This document shows, piece after piece, positions 1-7,679 of a stretch of 54,041 nt of DNA. Numbering within the stretch: the stretch's first letter is position 1; the number at the start of each line of letters is the position of its first letter. The DNA comes from Desulfonauticus submarinus. GTDB taxonomy: Bacteria; Desulfobacterota; Desulfovibrionia; Desulfovibrionales; Desulfonatronovibrionaceae. The notes beneath the pieces are model-generated. The model saw only the letters and a program-made list of their open reading frames with translations, ran no database searches and was not told where the DNA came from. The position numbers were made by a program, and so were the translations under genes. The stretch is taken from NCBI RefSeq assembly GCF_900104045.1, contig NZ_FNIN01000011.1:1-54041 (forward strand), read 5' to 3'.

Positions 1-55
1 AACGCTAAGGTCAGCGGCGAGCGAGTAGCGAGTCCGCTGGACCGCCTTGTTAGAT
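1..55 (-). repeat. attC recombination site of the distal cassette (truncated by window edge)
   Basis: Read on the - strand, the site opens with ATCTAAC (R'' core, consensus RYYYAAC, positions 55-49) and runs through an imperfect inverted repeat to ...TTAGCGTT at position 1. The last four bases of the GTTRRRY core lie outside the window. The arms GGTCCAGCG and CGCTGACC pair with one unpaired C, the extrahelical base expected in folded attC sites. It is short, like the classic 59-base elements. The toxin gene stop codon overlaps the site by one base, which is normal for a cassette. Confidence 0.85.
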
Positions 56-384
56 TACTTTATTATTTCTATAATTCTATTTATTACTTCTTGCAGCTTA
101 TGAATTTTCAAACTACCTATTTTATATAAAATTATATCTTTATCTGCTGTAAATATTTTATTAGGTCTTATATTACTTTCTTGTCTTAAGCCTCCTGCTG
201 CAAAGTCATCATCTTTTAGGTCTATTGCATACTTATCTTTTATATTTTTACTTGTTATTTGACACAAAATTAAATCATATCCTTCTAAATTTGAAATTAT
301 TAATGCTGGTCTTCTTTTGCTTCCGCTTAAATCAGAAAAAGGAAAAGGAATAACCACTACATCTCCTTTTATAAATTTTTCCAT
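55..384 (-). CDS. MazF/PemK-family endoribonuclease toxin (integron cassette)
   Basis: The 109-residue protein opens with the family signature GDVVVIPFPFSDLSGSKRRP (about residues 8-27), the strand-loop-strand that forms the RNA-cleaving face of MazF/PemK toxins, followed by ALIIS. Length is typical of the family. These proteins cleave mRNA and are held inactive by a partner antitoxin. The start codon lies inside the end of the upstream antitoxin gene (16-base overlap), so the two are translationally coupled. It sits between two attC sites and is therefore cassette cargo. Family is clear; target sequence and activity are unknown. Confidence 0.85.
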   Translation of the reverse strand: MEKFIKGDVVVIPFPFSDLSGSKRRPALIISNLEGYDLILCQITSKNIKDKYAIDLKDDDFAAGGLRQESNIRPNKIFTADKDIILYKIGSLKIHKLQEVINRIIEIIK

Positions 385-569
385 GCTTCATCTTCCTCTG
401 GAAGAAGCCAATCTTTTGATAGAGATTGCTCACTTAAATATAGGGTTTCTTTTCTTTGAGCTTTTAATTGCAAATATTCTATAAAATCCATTAGTTCTTT
501 TTTATATATCAATGGTAGTTCTCGTATTTTTTCTAATAATTTTTCTTCATCTCGAAGTTCTACTTCCAT
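369..569 (-). CDS. DUF2281-like antitoxin of the MazF cassette
   Basis: Small acidic protein of 66 residues, starting MEVELRDEEKLLEKIRELP and carrying KKELMDFIEYLQLK, the pattern of DUF2281-like proteins often paired with toxins. The tail is acidic with a WLLPEEDEAW motif. A longer reading frame extends to 617 but crosses the attC site. I chose the ATG at 569 because an AAGGAG ribosome-binding site lies just upstream and the gene then starts inside its own cassette. It overlaps the toxin by 16 bases. The antitoxin role is inferred from gene order and size. Confidence 0.75.
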   Translation of the reverse strand: MEVELRDEEKLLEKIRELPLIYKKELMDFIEYLQLKAQRKETLYLSEQSLSKDWLLPEEDEAWKNL

Positions 570-592
570 TTTTTGTTTTCTCCTTTTTATTA

Positions 593-697
593 ATCTAACG
601 CCCGGCTCACCGAGCAAATTTTTGATGGCGGCTTTTGTGCGTGTTTTTGCACAAAAGGTGACAGCGGAAATTTGTCCGGTGCAGCCGCTTGTTAACT
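593..697 (-). repeat. attC recombination site of the proximal cassette
   Basis: About 105 bases. On the - strand it begins AGTTAAC (697-691) and ends with a perfect GTTRRRY core, GTTAGAT (599-593). The outer arms GGCTGCACCG and CGGTGAGCC pair with an unpaired base. The inner arms CTTTTGTGC and GCACAAAAG are a perfect 9-bp inverted repeat. Its GC content is much higher than that of flanking DNA. It separates the toxin-antitoxin cassette from the LRR-like cassette. Confidence 0.92.
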
Positions 698-1390
698 GAT
701 TATTCGCTCATTATTGATGTATGCATACTTAATATTTTTTAGTTCATTGAGTGCATCATTATCGGTCATATTTTTGCACCGAGTAACTACTATCTTTTCT
801 AGGTTCGGGGCTATAACCTCAAGACCTTTTAATGTTGTTAAGTTACGGCAATAATGAAACTGTATTTCTCTTAACCTAGGTAAACACTGAAGGCCTTCTA
901 GTGTGGAAGGGTTCGCCCAATTCACCTCTAACTTTTCAGTATTTGGAGGAATGCATAAACCATCATAGCTTTTCGCCTTAGGATTATAGCGCCACAAATC
1001 AAAGTTTTTGACCTTTAATAGCTCGATAAGTCCTTCATCCTTCTTTGTGTAATTCCAAACCATATGCTCAAGTTCAGAAAACATAGAAAAATCTATCGGT
1101 GCTCTTTTCTCTTGAATCCCGAAATACCGTAGATTTTTTAAATTATAAATGCCGTCTATATTTTTAAGGTTTATTTCCCAAAACCACAACTGCTCTACAT
1201 CAGGAGTTTCTTTTAAGAAGTCCAAATTATCTTGTTTAAATCCAAATACGGGGCATCCGAACAACCCTTTGATTCCGGATTTATTTACCTCGGCAATACA
1301 CTCATCGATTTTGTCTGTTTCAACCCCCAGCGAGGGAGTGATACCCAGATCATCAAATCTTAGAAATTTTCCTATTCTCTCTACTGGCAT
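692..1390 (-). CDS. Leucine-rich-repeat-like cassette protein of unknown function
   Basis: A 232-residue protein with no signal peptide or membrane segment. From about residue 75 onward it has irregular repeats of about 20-25 residues with spaced leucine/isoleucine and N positions (for example NLKNLRYFGI, NTEKLEVNWA, LPRLREIQFHYCRNLTTLKG, NLEKIVVTRC), which fits a leucine-rich-repeat-like solenoid. I do not recognise a specific family. It is the first cassette next to attI and so should be the most strongly expressed. Its base composition is richer in G+C than the integrase beside it, consistent with acquisition from elsewhere. Confidence 0.7.
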   Translation of the reverse strand: MPVERIGKFLRFDDLGITPSLGVETDKIDECIAEVNKSGIKGLFGCPVFGFKQDNLDFLKETPDVEQLWFWEINLKNIDGIYNLKNLRYFGIQEKRAPIDFSMFSELEHMVWNYTKKDEGLIELLKVKNFDLWRYNPKAKSYDGLCIPPNTEKLEVNWANPSTLEGLQCLPRLREIQFHYCRNLTTLKGLEVIAPNLEKIVVTRCKNMTDNDALNELKNIKYAYINNERIIS

Positions 1391-1444
1391 AATTTGCTTC
1401 AGTTAACATATTCATATTTATTATCTTTAATCTCCGCCAATTAT

Positions 1445-1473
1445 TTTCTACTTACTTTATTTTTTATTGTCAA
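1445..1473 (-). promoter_or_regulatory. Candidate cassette promoter (Pc)
   Basis: On the - strand, TTGACA (1473-1468) is followed after exactly 17 bases by TAGAAA (1450-1445), reading into the cassettes about 55 bases before the first start codon. The perfect -35, ideal spacing and position inside the attI region are what a Pc promoter should look like. Confidence 0.6.
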
Positions 1474-1515
1474 TATTAGTTGTCAGTATCTAAGCTAAGT
1501 AGCAAATTTAGATAG

Positions 1516-1544
1516 TTGACAGAAAAATTGGGGGTGGGTATTGG
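1516..1544 (+). promoter_or_regulatory. Candidate integrase promoter
   Basis: TTGACA (1516-1521) lies 17 bases before TATTGG, a weak -10. The region further down to the start codon is very AT-rich and offers other weak -10 sequences, so the true start of transcription is uncertain. No LexA-type box was recognised. Confidence 0.3.
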
Positions 1545-1645
1545 AGAGAATTAGATTTGAATATTATTTGATATTTAATAATATAAAGAAACTATGATAT
1601 TGGATATTTTAATATTTTAGTAATATGTTTATGTAGGGGGGAGGG

Positions 1646-2872
1646 ATGAGGAAAGATTTTGAAAAGTTTTTGCTTAACACAGTGAGGATAGAAGAGAGAA
1701 AAGTTCCTTATTATTTAAGATGGGTTGGATTGCTATGGAAAGAGATGGGAGGAAAATGGGGAGAAAGAATAGAAGAAGATCAACAAAAGAGATTTTTAAA
1801 TCTATTAGAGAAGAAAATAGAAAATTGGCAGTTACATCAAGCAAAAGAGGCTATTTCCTTTTATAATTACTATTGGGAAAAGGTAAACAAGAAAGAGCAA
1901 GCCAATGTAGAGTCGATGGCTTGGGAGCAATTTGAAGAAAATATGATTAAAGTATTACGATTAAAACATTTTTCTTATAGAACAGAGAGAACATATCTTG
2001 CCTGGATACGGAGATTAAAAATATTTGTAGAAGGTAAAAGTCCTTATTTATTAAATTCTAAGGATGTGCAAGATTTTTTAAGCTGGTTGGCCATAGAGAA
2101 AAAAGTGTCTCCTTCTACTCAAAATCAAGCCTTAAATGCTTTTGTTTTCTTTTTTAAAAAGGTGTTAGAAAAAGATTTAAAAGTAGATGCCTTAAGAGCA
2201 AAAGAGAGGAAGAGGATTCCTGTGGTTTTATCTAGGAAGGAAGTTAAAAATGTTTTAAATTTTTTAGAGATGCCATATAAACTTATGTGTCTTATTATTT
2301 ATGGTTCTGGTTTACGATTAGCAGAATGTATAAGATTACGCGTAAAGGATTTGGATCTTGAGAAAGAGATAATTGTAGTGCGTTCTGGAAAAGGTGATAA
2401 GGATAGAGTCACTCTTTTATCTTCTTCTATAGTTCCTCTTATTATTAAACACTTAGAAACAGTTAAAAAAATTTTTTTAGAAGATAGAAAAAATAATATA
2501 GATGGGGTTATGCTGCCTCATGCTTTAGAAAAAAAATATCCTAATGCAGGAAAAGAATGGGGTTGGTTTTGGGTTTTTCCATCTCCACGTTTATCTGTTG
2601 ATCCTAGAACTAAGATAATTAGACGGCATCATCTTCATGTGGTAAATTTACAAAAAGTTTTTAAGACAGCTTTAAAACAAGCAGGCATAAGTAAGCCCGC
2701 AAGTGTTCATTCCTTACGCCATAGTTTTGCCACACATCTTTTAGAAGATGGTTATGATATAAGAACTGTTCAAGAGCTTCTAGGACATAAACATGTTCAG
2801 ACAACTATGATTTATACTCATATTGCCAAAAGGAATATTTTAGGTGTAAAGAGTCCTTTAGATAACATATAA
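1646..2872 (+). CDS. intI: Integron integrase (IntI-type tyrosine recombinase)
   Basis: A 408-residue tyrosine recombinase that should recombine attC and attI sites. Catalytic residues are visible: R in GSGLRLAECIRL (about 225), HSLRHSFATHLL (H, R), GHKHVQTT and the nucleophile in TMIYTHI. The IntI-specific insertion is present near residues 290-325 (ALEKKYPNAGKEWGWFWVFP, then RRHHLH), which separates it from XerC/D. The usual family length is about 320-340; here about 85 extra residues precede the standard SAM-like core-binding domain (which begins near MIKVLRLKHFSYRTERTYLAW). It is divergent from the cassettes and uncorrupted, so it is probably active. A purine-rich GGGGGGAGGG lies before the ATG. 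Confidence 0.93.
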   Translation: MRKDFEKFLLNTVRIEERKVPYYLRWVGLLWKEMGGKWGERIEEDQQKRFLNLLEKKIENWQLHQAKEAISFYNYYWEKVNKKEQANVESMAWEQFEENMIKVLRLKHFSYRTERTYLAWIRRLKIFVEGKSPYLLNSKDVQDFLSWLAIEKKVSPSTQNQALNAFVFFFKKVLEKDLKVDALRAKERKRIPVVLSRKEVKNVLNFLEMPYKLMCLIIYGSGLRLAECIRLRVKDLDLEKEIIVVRSGKGDKDRVTLLSSSIVPLIIKHLETVKKIFLEDRKNNIDGVMLPHALEKKYPNAGKEWGWFWVFPSPRLSVDPRTKIIRRHHLHVVNLQKVFKTALKQAGISKPASVHSLRHSFATHLLEDGYDIRTVQELLGHKHVQTTMIYTHIAKRNILGVKSPLDNI

Positions 2873-2932
2873 ATTTTTGAAACTATCTGAAACTATTTAA
2901 TATATTTATAAAAAAAGTGCTTAGGAATATAA

Positions 2933-5479
2933 ATGAAGGGTAAAGAAATTAACAATTTAAGTTCATTAAAGAGAATCCTTTCGCCTCGTTTTCTTACTCA
3001 AATAAGTGGCAGAAAATTTGCGCATCTATTTTCTTTTGCTACGGATTGTTATTTTAAAGATAAATATAATGATTTAAATTTGAACACAAAAGGTATTAGC
3101 TTGGTTGCTCTTGGAGGGTATGGTCGAGCAGAGTTGTGTGTTCACTCTGATATAGATATTTTGCTTTTGATACATGATAATAATTTATTAGAATTAGAAA
3201 AGATTGCTCATAATCTTTTTGTTCCCTTATGGGACATGGGATTTGAAGTAGGGCATAGTGTTTGGACTATTTCCAATTGCTTAGCTCTTGCAAAAGAAAA
3301 CTTTGAAGTTTTGGCTTCTTTGTTGGATGCTCGTTTTATTGTAGGAGATAAAAATCTTTTTAAAGATTTTCAATTATCTTTAGCAAAAGTTTTAAATCCG
3401 GAGTTAAAAAAAAGATTTATCCATTGGCTTCAAGAAAATAGAATTAAGCGAGGTGATCGATTTGGCAGTGCTAGTTCCCAAATAGAGCCTCACCTAAAAG
3501 AATCATTAGGTGGGCTGCGGGATTATCACTATCTTAAGTGGGTTGCTAAGGTGTGGTTTTCTCTTTCTCAAATAGAAGATCTAGTGAGAGAAGGTCTTAT
3601 ATCTCATCCAGAATATGAAGAATTACAAGAAAGTGTGGATTTTATTTTTTTAGTAAGAAATCAATTACATTTTTTAAGTAAGAGAAGAAATGATATTTTA
3701 CATTTTGAAATACAACCAACTATTGCTCAACAAATTGGATTTGAAGATAAAAATGGAAAATTTGCAGTAGAAAATTTTTTATCTATTTTACATAAAAAAA
3801 TGTCTGTTTTGGAGGTATTATGTAATTTATTTTATAAAACACACTTTACTGAAATAAATAATTTTAATTATCTTCTGCAAGAAGAGGAAATAGATGTTTC
3901 TTTAGGAATTTGTTTAAGAAATGGTACTTTAGATTTTGAAGATACAAAATATATTTTATCTAATAATCTTATTTTATTAGAGATTTTTAAATATTCAGCA
4001 ATGTATAATATCCCTATATCTTGGGAATCTAGAAGAATTATTAATGAGTTAGTCTCATTATTAAGAGACTCTTTATATAAAAATGAAGAATCATCTAAAA
4101 TATGGGAAGATATTTTAGTCTCTGATAACGTTTATTTTGCTTTAAAGCAGATGTTAGATACAGAGTTTTTAGCTAAGTTTTTCCCTGATTTTGGAGTTGT
4201 ATCTGATTTTGTTCAGTTTGATGCCTATCATATTTATCCTACAGGAGCTCATAGTGTAAAAACAGTAGATTTTATAGTTAAAGTAAAAGAAGATAATTTA
4301 TGGAGTGAATTGATAGGGGAATATTCTAATGATATTTCCTTAAGATGGGCTGCATTGTTTCACGATATAGGAAAAATTGGTCCAAATCATTCCTTGATAG
4401 GTGCACAGTTGGCTAAAAAAATTTTAACTAAGCTTAATTTAGAAAACAATATTATAGATATAGTTTGTTTTTTAATTGAAAATCATTTGTTATTAGTAAA
4501 GACAGCAACCAGACAAGATTTAGAAGATGAATCTGTGATTGTAAATCTTGCGAGTAAAATAGAAAGCTCAAAAAAGCTTGGTCTTCTTACTTTGCTTTCT
4601 TATGCAGATGCTAAGGCTACTGGACCAAAGGCGTGGAATCCTTGGGTAGAGAGCTTGTTAAGAGAAGTGTTTTTTAAAGTGAAAAAGGTTTTAGAACAAG
4701 GAGTCTTGGCAGAGCCTCATTTGGTACATAGATTGGCTAGCACACGGGATAAGTTAAGAGAGCTGGGAAAGAAAAGGTTTTCTTTGGATTTTTTAGAATC
4801 TACTTTAGATAGTTTACCTGCTCGCTATCTTTTGCATCATTTGCCACAAGAAATTTACAAGCACATTGAGCTTATTTTTGAAAAAAAAGACAAACAAAAA
4901 AGAATAGTGTTTCAAGCAAAACCTGATAAAAAAACTAATTTATGGGAAATAATAATTGTTGGAGATGATTTTCGTGGTGTGTTTATGAAGATCGTAGGTG
5001 TTTTAACTATGTCTGGATTAAATATATTTAGCGCTGATTTAAATTCTTTAAAGAATGGATTATTTATAGATATATTTAGAGTTTCAAATCCCCCAGATCC
5101 TCTTTTTGTAGATGAATTTTGGGAGAAAGTTGAATCTCGTTTAGATTTTGTTTTTAGTAATAAGTTGGATGTAGATAAAGAAATGAGTTCTATGCATGAA
5201 TTTTTTACAAAAAATGATATAGAGATAAAGGTTTCCGTTGATAATAATAAGTCTGATTTTTATACAGTGATTGAGGTAATAGCTGATGACAAACCAGGAT
5301 TTTTATACAAAATTGCTAAAACACTTCTAAATTTAGATTTGGATGTATTGTTTGCTAGAGTTGCTACATATAAAGATAAAGTAGTAGATGTTTTTTATGT
5401 GTTGGATAAAGAAAAAGAGAAAATAGTAGATCCTTTAAAAATAGAAGAAATTGAATTTTGTCTAAAATCTAGTTTTTAA
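2933..5479 (+). CDS. glnD: Bifunctional [protein-PII] uridylyltransferase/uridylyl-removing enzyme
   Basis: This enzyme adds and removes UMP on PII proteins in response to glutamine and so sets nitrogen status. The 848 residues show the full domain order: a nucleotidyltransferase domain with GGYGRAELCVHSDIDIL (61-77; metal-binding D73 and D75), a GlnD helical region, an HD hydrolase domain with LFHDIGK near 475, and two C-terminal ACT domains (about 670-745 and 765-845) that sense glutamine. Length matches the family. It follows the integrase by 60 bases but is a core gene, so it marks the chromosomal flank of the integron. Its stop overlaps that of the convergent TPR gene in a shared TTAA. 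Confidence 0.95.
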   Translation: MKGKEINNLSSLKRILSPRFLTQISGRKFAHLFSFATDCYFKDKYNDLNLNTKGISLVALGGYGRAELCVHSDIDILLLIHDNNLLELEKIAHNLFVPLWDMGFEVGHSVWTISNCLALAKENFEVLASLLDARFIVGDKNLFKDFQLSLAKVLNPELKKRFIHWLQENRIKRGDRFGSASSQIEPHLKESLGGLRDYHYLKWVAKVWFSLSQIEDLVREGLISHPEYEELQESVDFIFLVRNQLHFLSKRRNDILHFEIQPTIAQQIGFEDKNGKFAVENFLSILHKKMSVLEVLCNLFYKTHFTEINNFNYLLQEEEIDVSLGICLRNGTLDFEDTKYILSNNLILLEIFKYSAMYNIPISWESRRIINELVSLLRDSLYKNEESSKIWEDILVSDNVYFALKQMLDTEFLAKFFPDFGVVSDFVQFDAYHIYPTGAHSVKTVDFIVKVKEDNLWSELIGEYSNDISLRWAALFHDIGKIGPNHSLIGAQLAKKILTKLNLENNIIDIVCFLIENHLLLVKTATRQDLEDESVIVNLASKIESSKKLGLLTLLSYADAKATGPKAWNPWVESLLREVFFKVKKVLEQGVLAEPHLVHRLASTRDKLRELGKKRFSLDFLESTLDSLPARYLLHHLPQEIYKHIELIFEKKDKQKRIVFQAKPDKKTNLWEIIIVGDDFRGVFMKIVGVLTMSGLNIFSADLNSLKNGLFIDIFRVSNPPDPLFVDEFWEKVESRLDFVFSNKLDVDKEMSSMHEFFTKNDIEIKVSVDNNKSDFYTVIEVIADDKPGFLYKIAKTLLNLDLDVLFARVATYKDKVVDVFYVLDKEKEKIVDPLKIEEIEFCLKSSF

Positions 5480-7677
5480 TTGACTAGTGTTTTGTTTAAT
5501 TGTTGGATTTTTTTTAGTGTTTCCCAAAAGTCAGGAATTTCTGGCTTTAACGATACACTATGTCTGGCAAGACTTTCTGCTATTTTAAGGTTTTTATTTT
5601 CTTGAAGATAGACTTTGGCTAATAAGTTTAATGCCCACGCATCGTTAGAATTTTTTAACAAGGCAGAATGTAAATATTCTATAGCTTTTGAGTTTTTATT
5701 TTGTTGAAAGTAGAGATTAGCTAAAAAGGTATCTGGTTGCGAGTTTGTAGGGAGAAGGTTTTGAGCTTTTAAATAGTATTGTTTAGCTTTAGACCAATTA
5801 TGTTGTTTTTCTAAATTAAGTCCTAGCCATAGATAAGCATAACCTTTATAGTGTGGTGTTACACATTTTAAATAACAAGAAGCTGCTTGTTGATGTTCCC
5901 CAAGTTTATCAAGAGTTCTTCCTAAATTATAAAGAGCTGGTTCATTTTTAGGGTCTATATTGAGTGTTTTTATAAACATTTCCTTAGCGGTGTGTAGTTC
6001 TCCAAGGCTGGCATAAATTACACCCAAGGAATTTAAAGCCAAGACATTTTTAGGGTCTAGTAATAAAGCGTTTTGATACTCAGAAATAGCTTCATAAAAA
6101 TTTTTTAGTTTAAAGAGCTTATCCGCACTGATTGTTAAGGTAGTGGAATCAAATAGAGCTAAAAAGGGACGTTTGCTAAAATAATGGGCATGCTCAAGTG
6201 CTTTTTGAGCATTTAGATAAAGGTCTGTAAGTTTGAATTGGGCTAAAGGAAGATAAGCAATCCCTATATATAGATGTTTTTTAGATTGTTCCCAAAAATG
6301 CTTCTCTAGTTTTAAACATTGTTTTTTTATTTTTTCTGGCAATGTTGTTAAAATTAATCCAAAAGTGGAGAAAGATATTTCTTGGATATAAGAAGGTCGC
6401 AGAATTGATTTTATTTTTTCTTCAAGATCTAGGTTTAAACTTTGTTCAGAGTGCTTTATAAGTACTAAACCAATTTGTTTTTTTTGGTTATAGAGTTCTT
6501 GGGCTTTTTTTAAAAGTTCGTGTTCAGGCCAGATTGTGGGGTTTGAAATTTCTAAGTCAGGTTGGGAACTAAGTTTTAACCTATCGTGAATACTTGGGGT
6601 AAGATAAGGGGCATTAGGCAAGATTAATTTGCCTTCGCTAGATCTATTATAGGTTTTGTCTATAATGATTTCTCCTTTTATCTTGGAATCAAGCTGAGAA
6701 TTACTTAAAATTAAAAAACGCTTGCCTTTAGTCACCCCGCTAGTAGAACCAATATCTATTTTTACTCTATTTAGAGGAAGTAGAGCAGTAATTTTCCCTC
6801 CACACTGGATGACTTTGGGGTAAGTAAAAGGTTCATTAAAAATTTCACTTTTTTGAAGAGCAAGAAGAGTTTTTTGTTGGAGATCAAAAAAGAGGTATTT
6901 TGCATCTTCTTTTAGGTCTTTTATTTTAAGATGATGGGGAAAAGAAGTCATTGCTAGGGCAAATTGGGTTGAAAGGGGTTGTTTAGAAATAGGATGACTG
7001 AAATTAAAAGTATTAACCGATTCCCATAAGTTTTTTAAAAAAAGTTTAGATTTTTTAGAGGATAAATTAGTTAAAGTAATGGCCAAAGTGTTTATAGAGT
7101 AGGTAAAAATAGACCATGGAGAGCATTTTTGTTTTAAAAGAGAGATAAGTTGGTTAAATATGTATGTATAGAGGCTAGGAGATATTTTATCTGGTTTTAC
7201 TAGCTTTAATAAAATAAGATCAAAGGAAGAATAAAAATTATCATTTAAAGATGTTGGATTAAACACATCTAAACTAGTTATAGCTGAAATAATTTTTTGG
7301 GAAAACATTTTTAGATAATTGTAATTATAAATATTTAATTCTTTATCTAAAAAGGACATTTTATAAAGGGCAAGTTTTTCTAATATAAGGTGGATAAGAT
7401 GTGGCAAGGCTGTTTTTAAGCCTTTTATTTTATGAGGGGAATATTTTTTTAAAACAAGCATTCCTAAAAATTTTTGTTTATATTCTAGTGCAATATGGAT
7501 TCTATCTTGCTCAAAAAAGATAATTTTATTTTTAAAGAAGCTCGGTTTAACATTGGGGAAAAATATATGCATTTCTGAAAATTTTAAAAATTGATTTAGT
7601 GATTGCTTTAATATTTTTTGAAAAGTTAGAATATCTTTGGAAGTCAAATCAGGAGGGGAAGGTAACAATACTATCAT
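5476..7677 (-). CDS. TPR protein with degenerate GGDEF-like region
   Basis: A 733-residue cytoplasmic-looking protein without a signal peptide. Residues about 515-725 hold roughly six tetratricopeptide repeats (ALNSLGVIYASLGELHTAKE, ALYNLGRTLDKLGEHQQAAS). Before them, about 395-505, is a segment with the layout of a nucleotide-cyclase/GGDEF fold (IGLVLIKHS, FGLILTT, LYIGIAYLPL, NAQKALEHA) but no GGDEF motif, so catalysis is unlikely. Around residues 290-365 is a beta-rich stretch (VKIDIGSTSGVTKGKRFLIL). It lies immediately downstream of lpxB (2-base gap) with AAAGGAC before its ATG and is probably cotranscribed. A scaffold or signalling role is a guess. Confidence 0.7.
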   Translation of the reverse strand: MIVLLPSPPDLTSKDILTFQKILKQSLNQFLKFSEMHIFFPNVKPSFFKNKIIFFEQDRIHIALEYKQKFLGMLVLKKYSPHKIKGLKTALPHLIHLILEKLALYKMSFLDKELNIYNYNYLKMFSQKIISAITSLDVFNPTSLNDNFYSSFDLILLKLVKPDKISPSLYTYIFNQLISLLKQKCSPWSIFTYSINTLAITLTNLSSKKSKLFLKNLWESVNTFNFSHPISKQPLSTQFALAMTSFPHHLKIKDLKEDAKYLFFDLQQKTLLALQKSEIFNEPFTYPKVIQCGGKITALLPLNRVKIDIGSTSGVTKGKRFLILSNSQLDSKIKGEIIIDKTYNRSSEGKLILPNAPYLTPSIHDRLKLSSQPDLEISNPTIWPEHELLKKAQELYNQKKQIGLVLIKHSEQSLNLDLEEKIKSILRPSYIQEISFSTFGLILTTLPEKIKKQCLKLEKHFWEQSKKHLYIGIAYLPLAQFKLTDLYLNAQKALEHAHYFSKRPFLALFDSTTLTISADKLFKLKNFYEAISEYQNALLLDPKNVLALNSLGVIYASLGELHTAKEMFIKTLNIDPKNEPALYNLGRTLDKLGEHQQAASCYLKCVTPHYKGYAYLWLGLNLEKQHNWSKAKQYYLKAQNLLPTNSQPDTFLANLYFQQNKNSKAIEYLHSALLKNSNDAWALNLLAKVYLQENKNLKIAESLARHSVSLKPEIPDFWETLKKIQQLNKTLVN

Positions 7678-7679
7678 AT

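Larger units (their letters stand above)
1401..1640. other. attI-like region between integrase and first cassette
   Basis: This non-coding stretch lies between the divergent integrase and the first cassette. At 1401-1407 the + strand reads AGTTAAC (GTTAACT on the other strand), the same heptamer found at the R'' end of the proximal attC, so this is the probable attI x cassette junction. Short direct repeats, TGTCAATATTA (1468) and TGTCAGTATCT (1481), lie nearby and could be accessory integrase-binding sites. The exact attI limits cannot be set from sequence alone. Confidence 0.65.

Noticed and set aside
1149-1406. Plus-strand reading frame of 85 codons opposite the LRR-like gene
   Set aside because: It is a shadow of the cassette gene, has no ribosome-binding site and no protein-like pattern.
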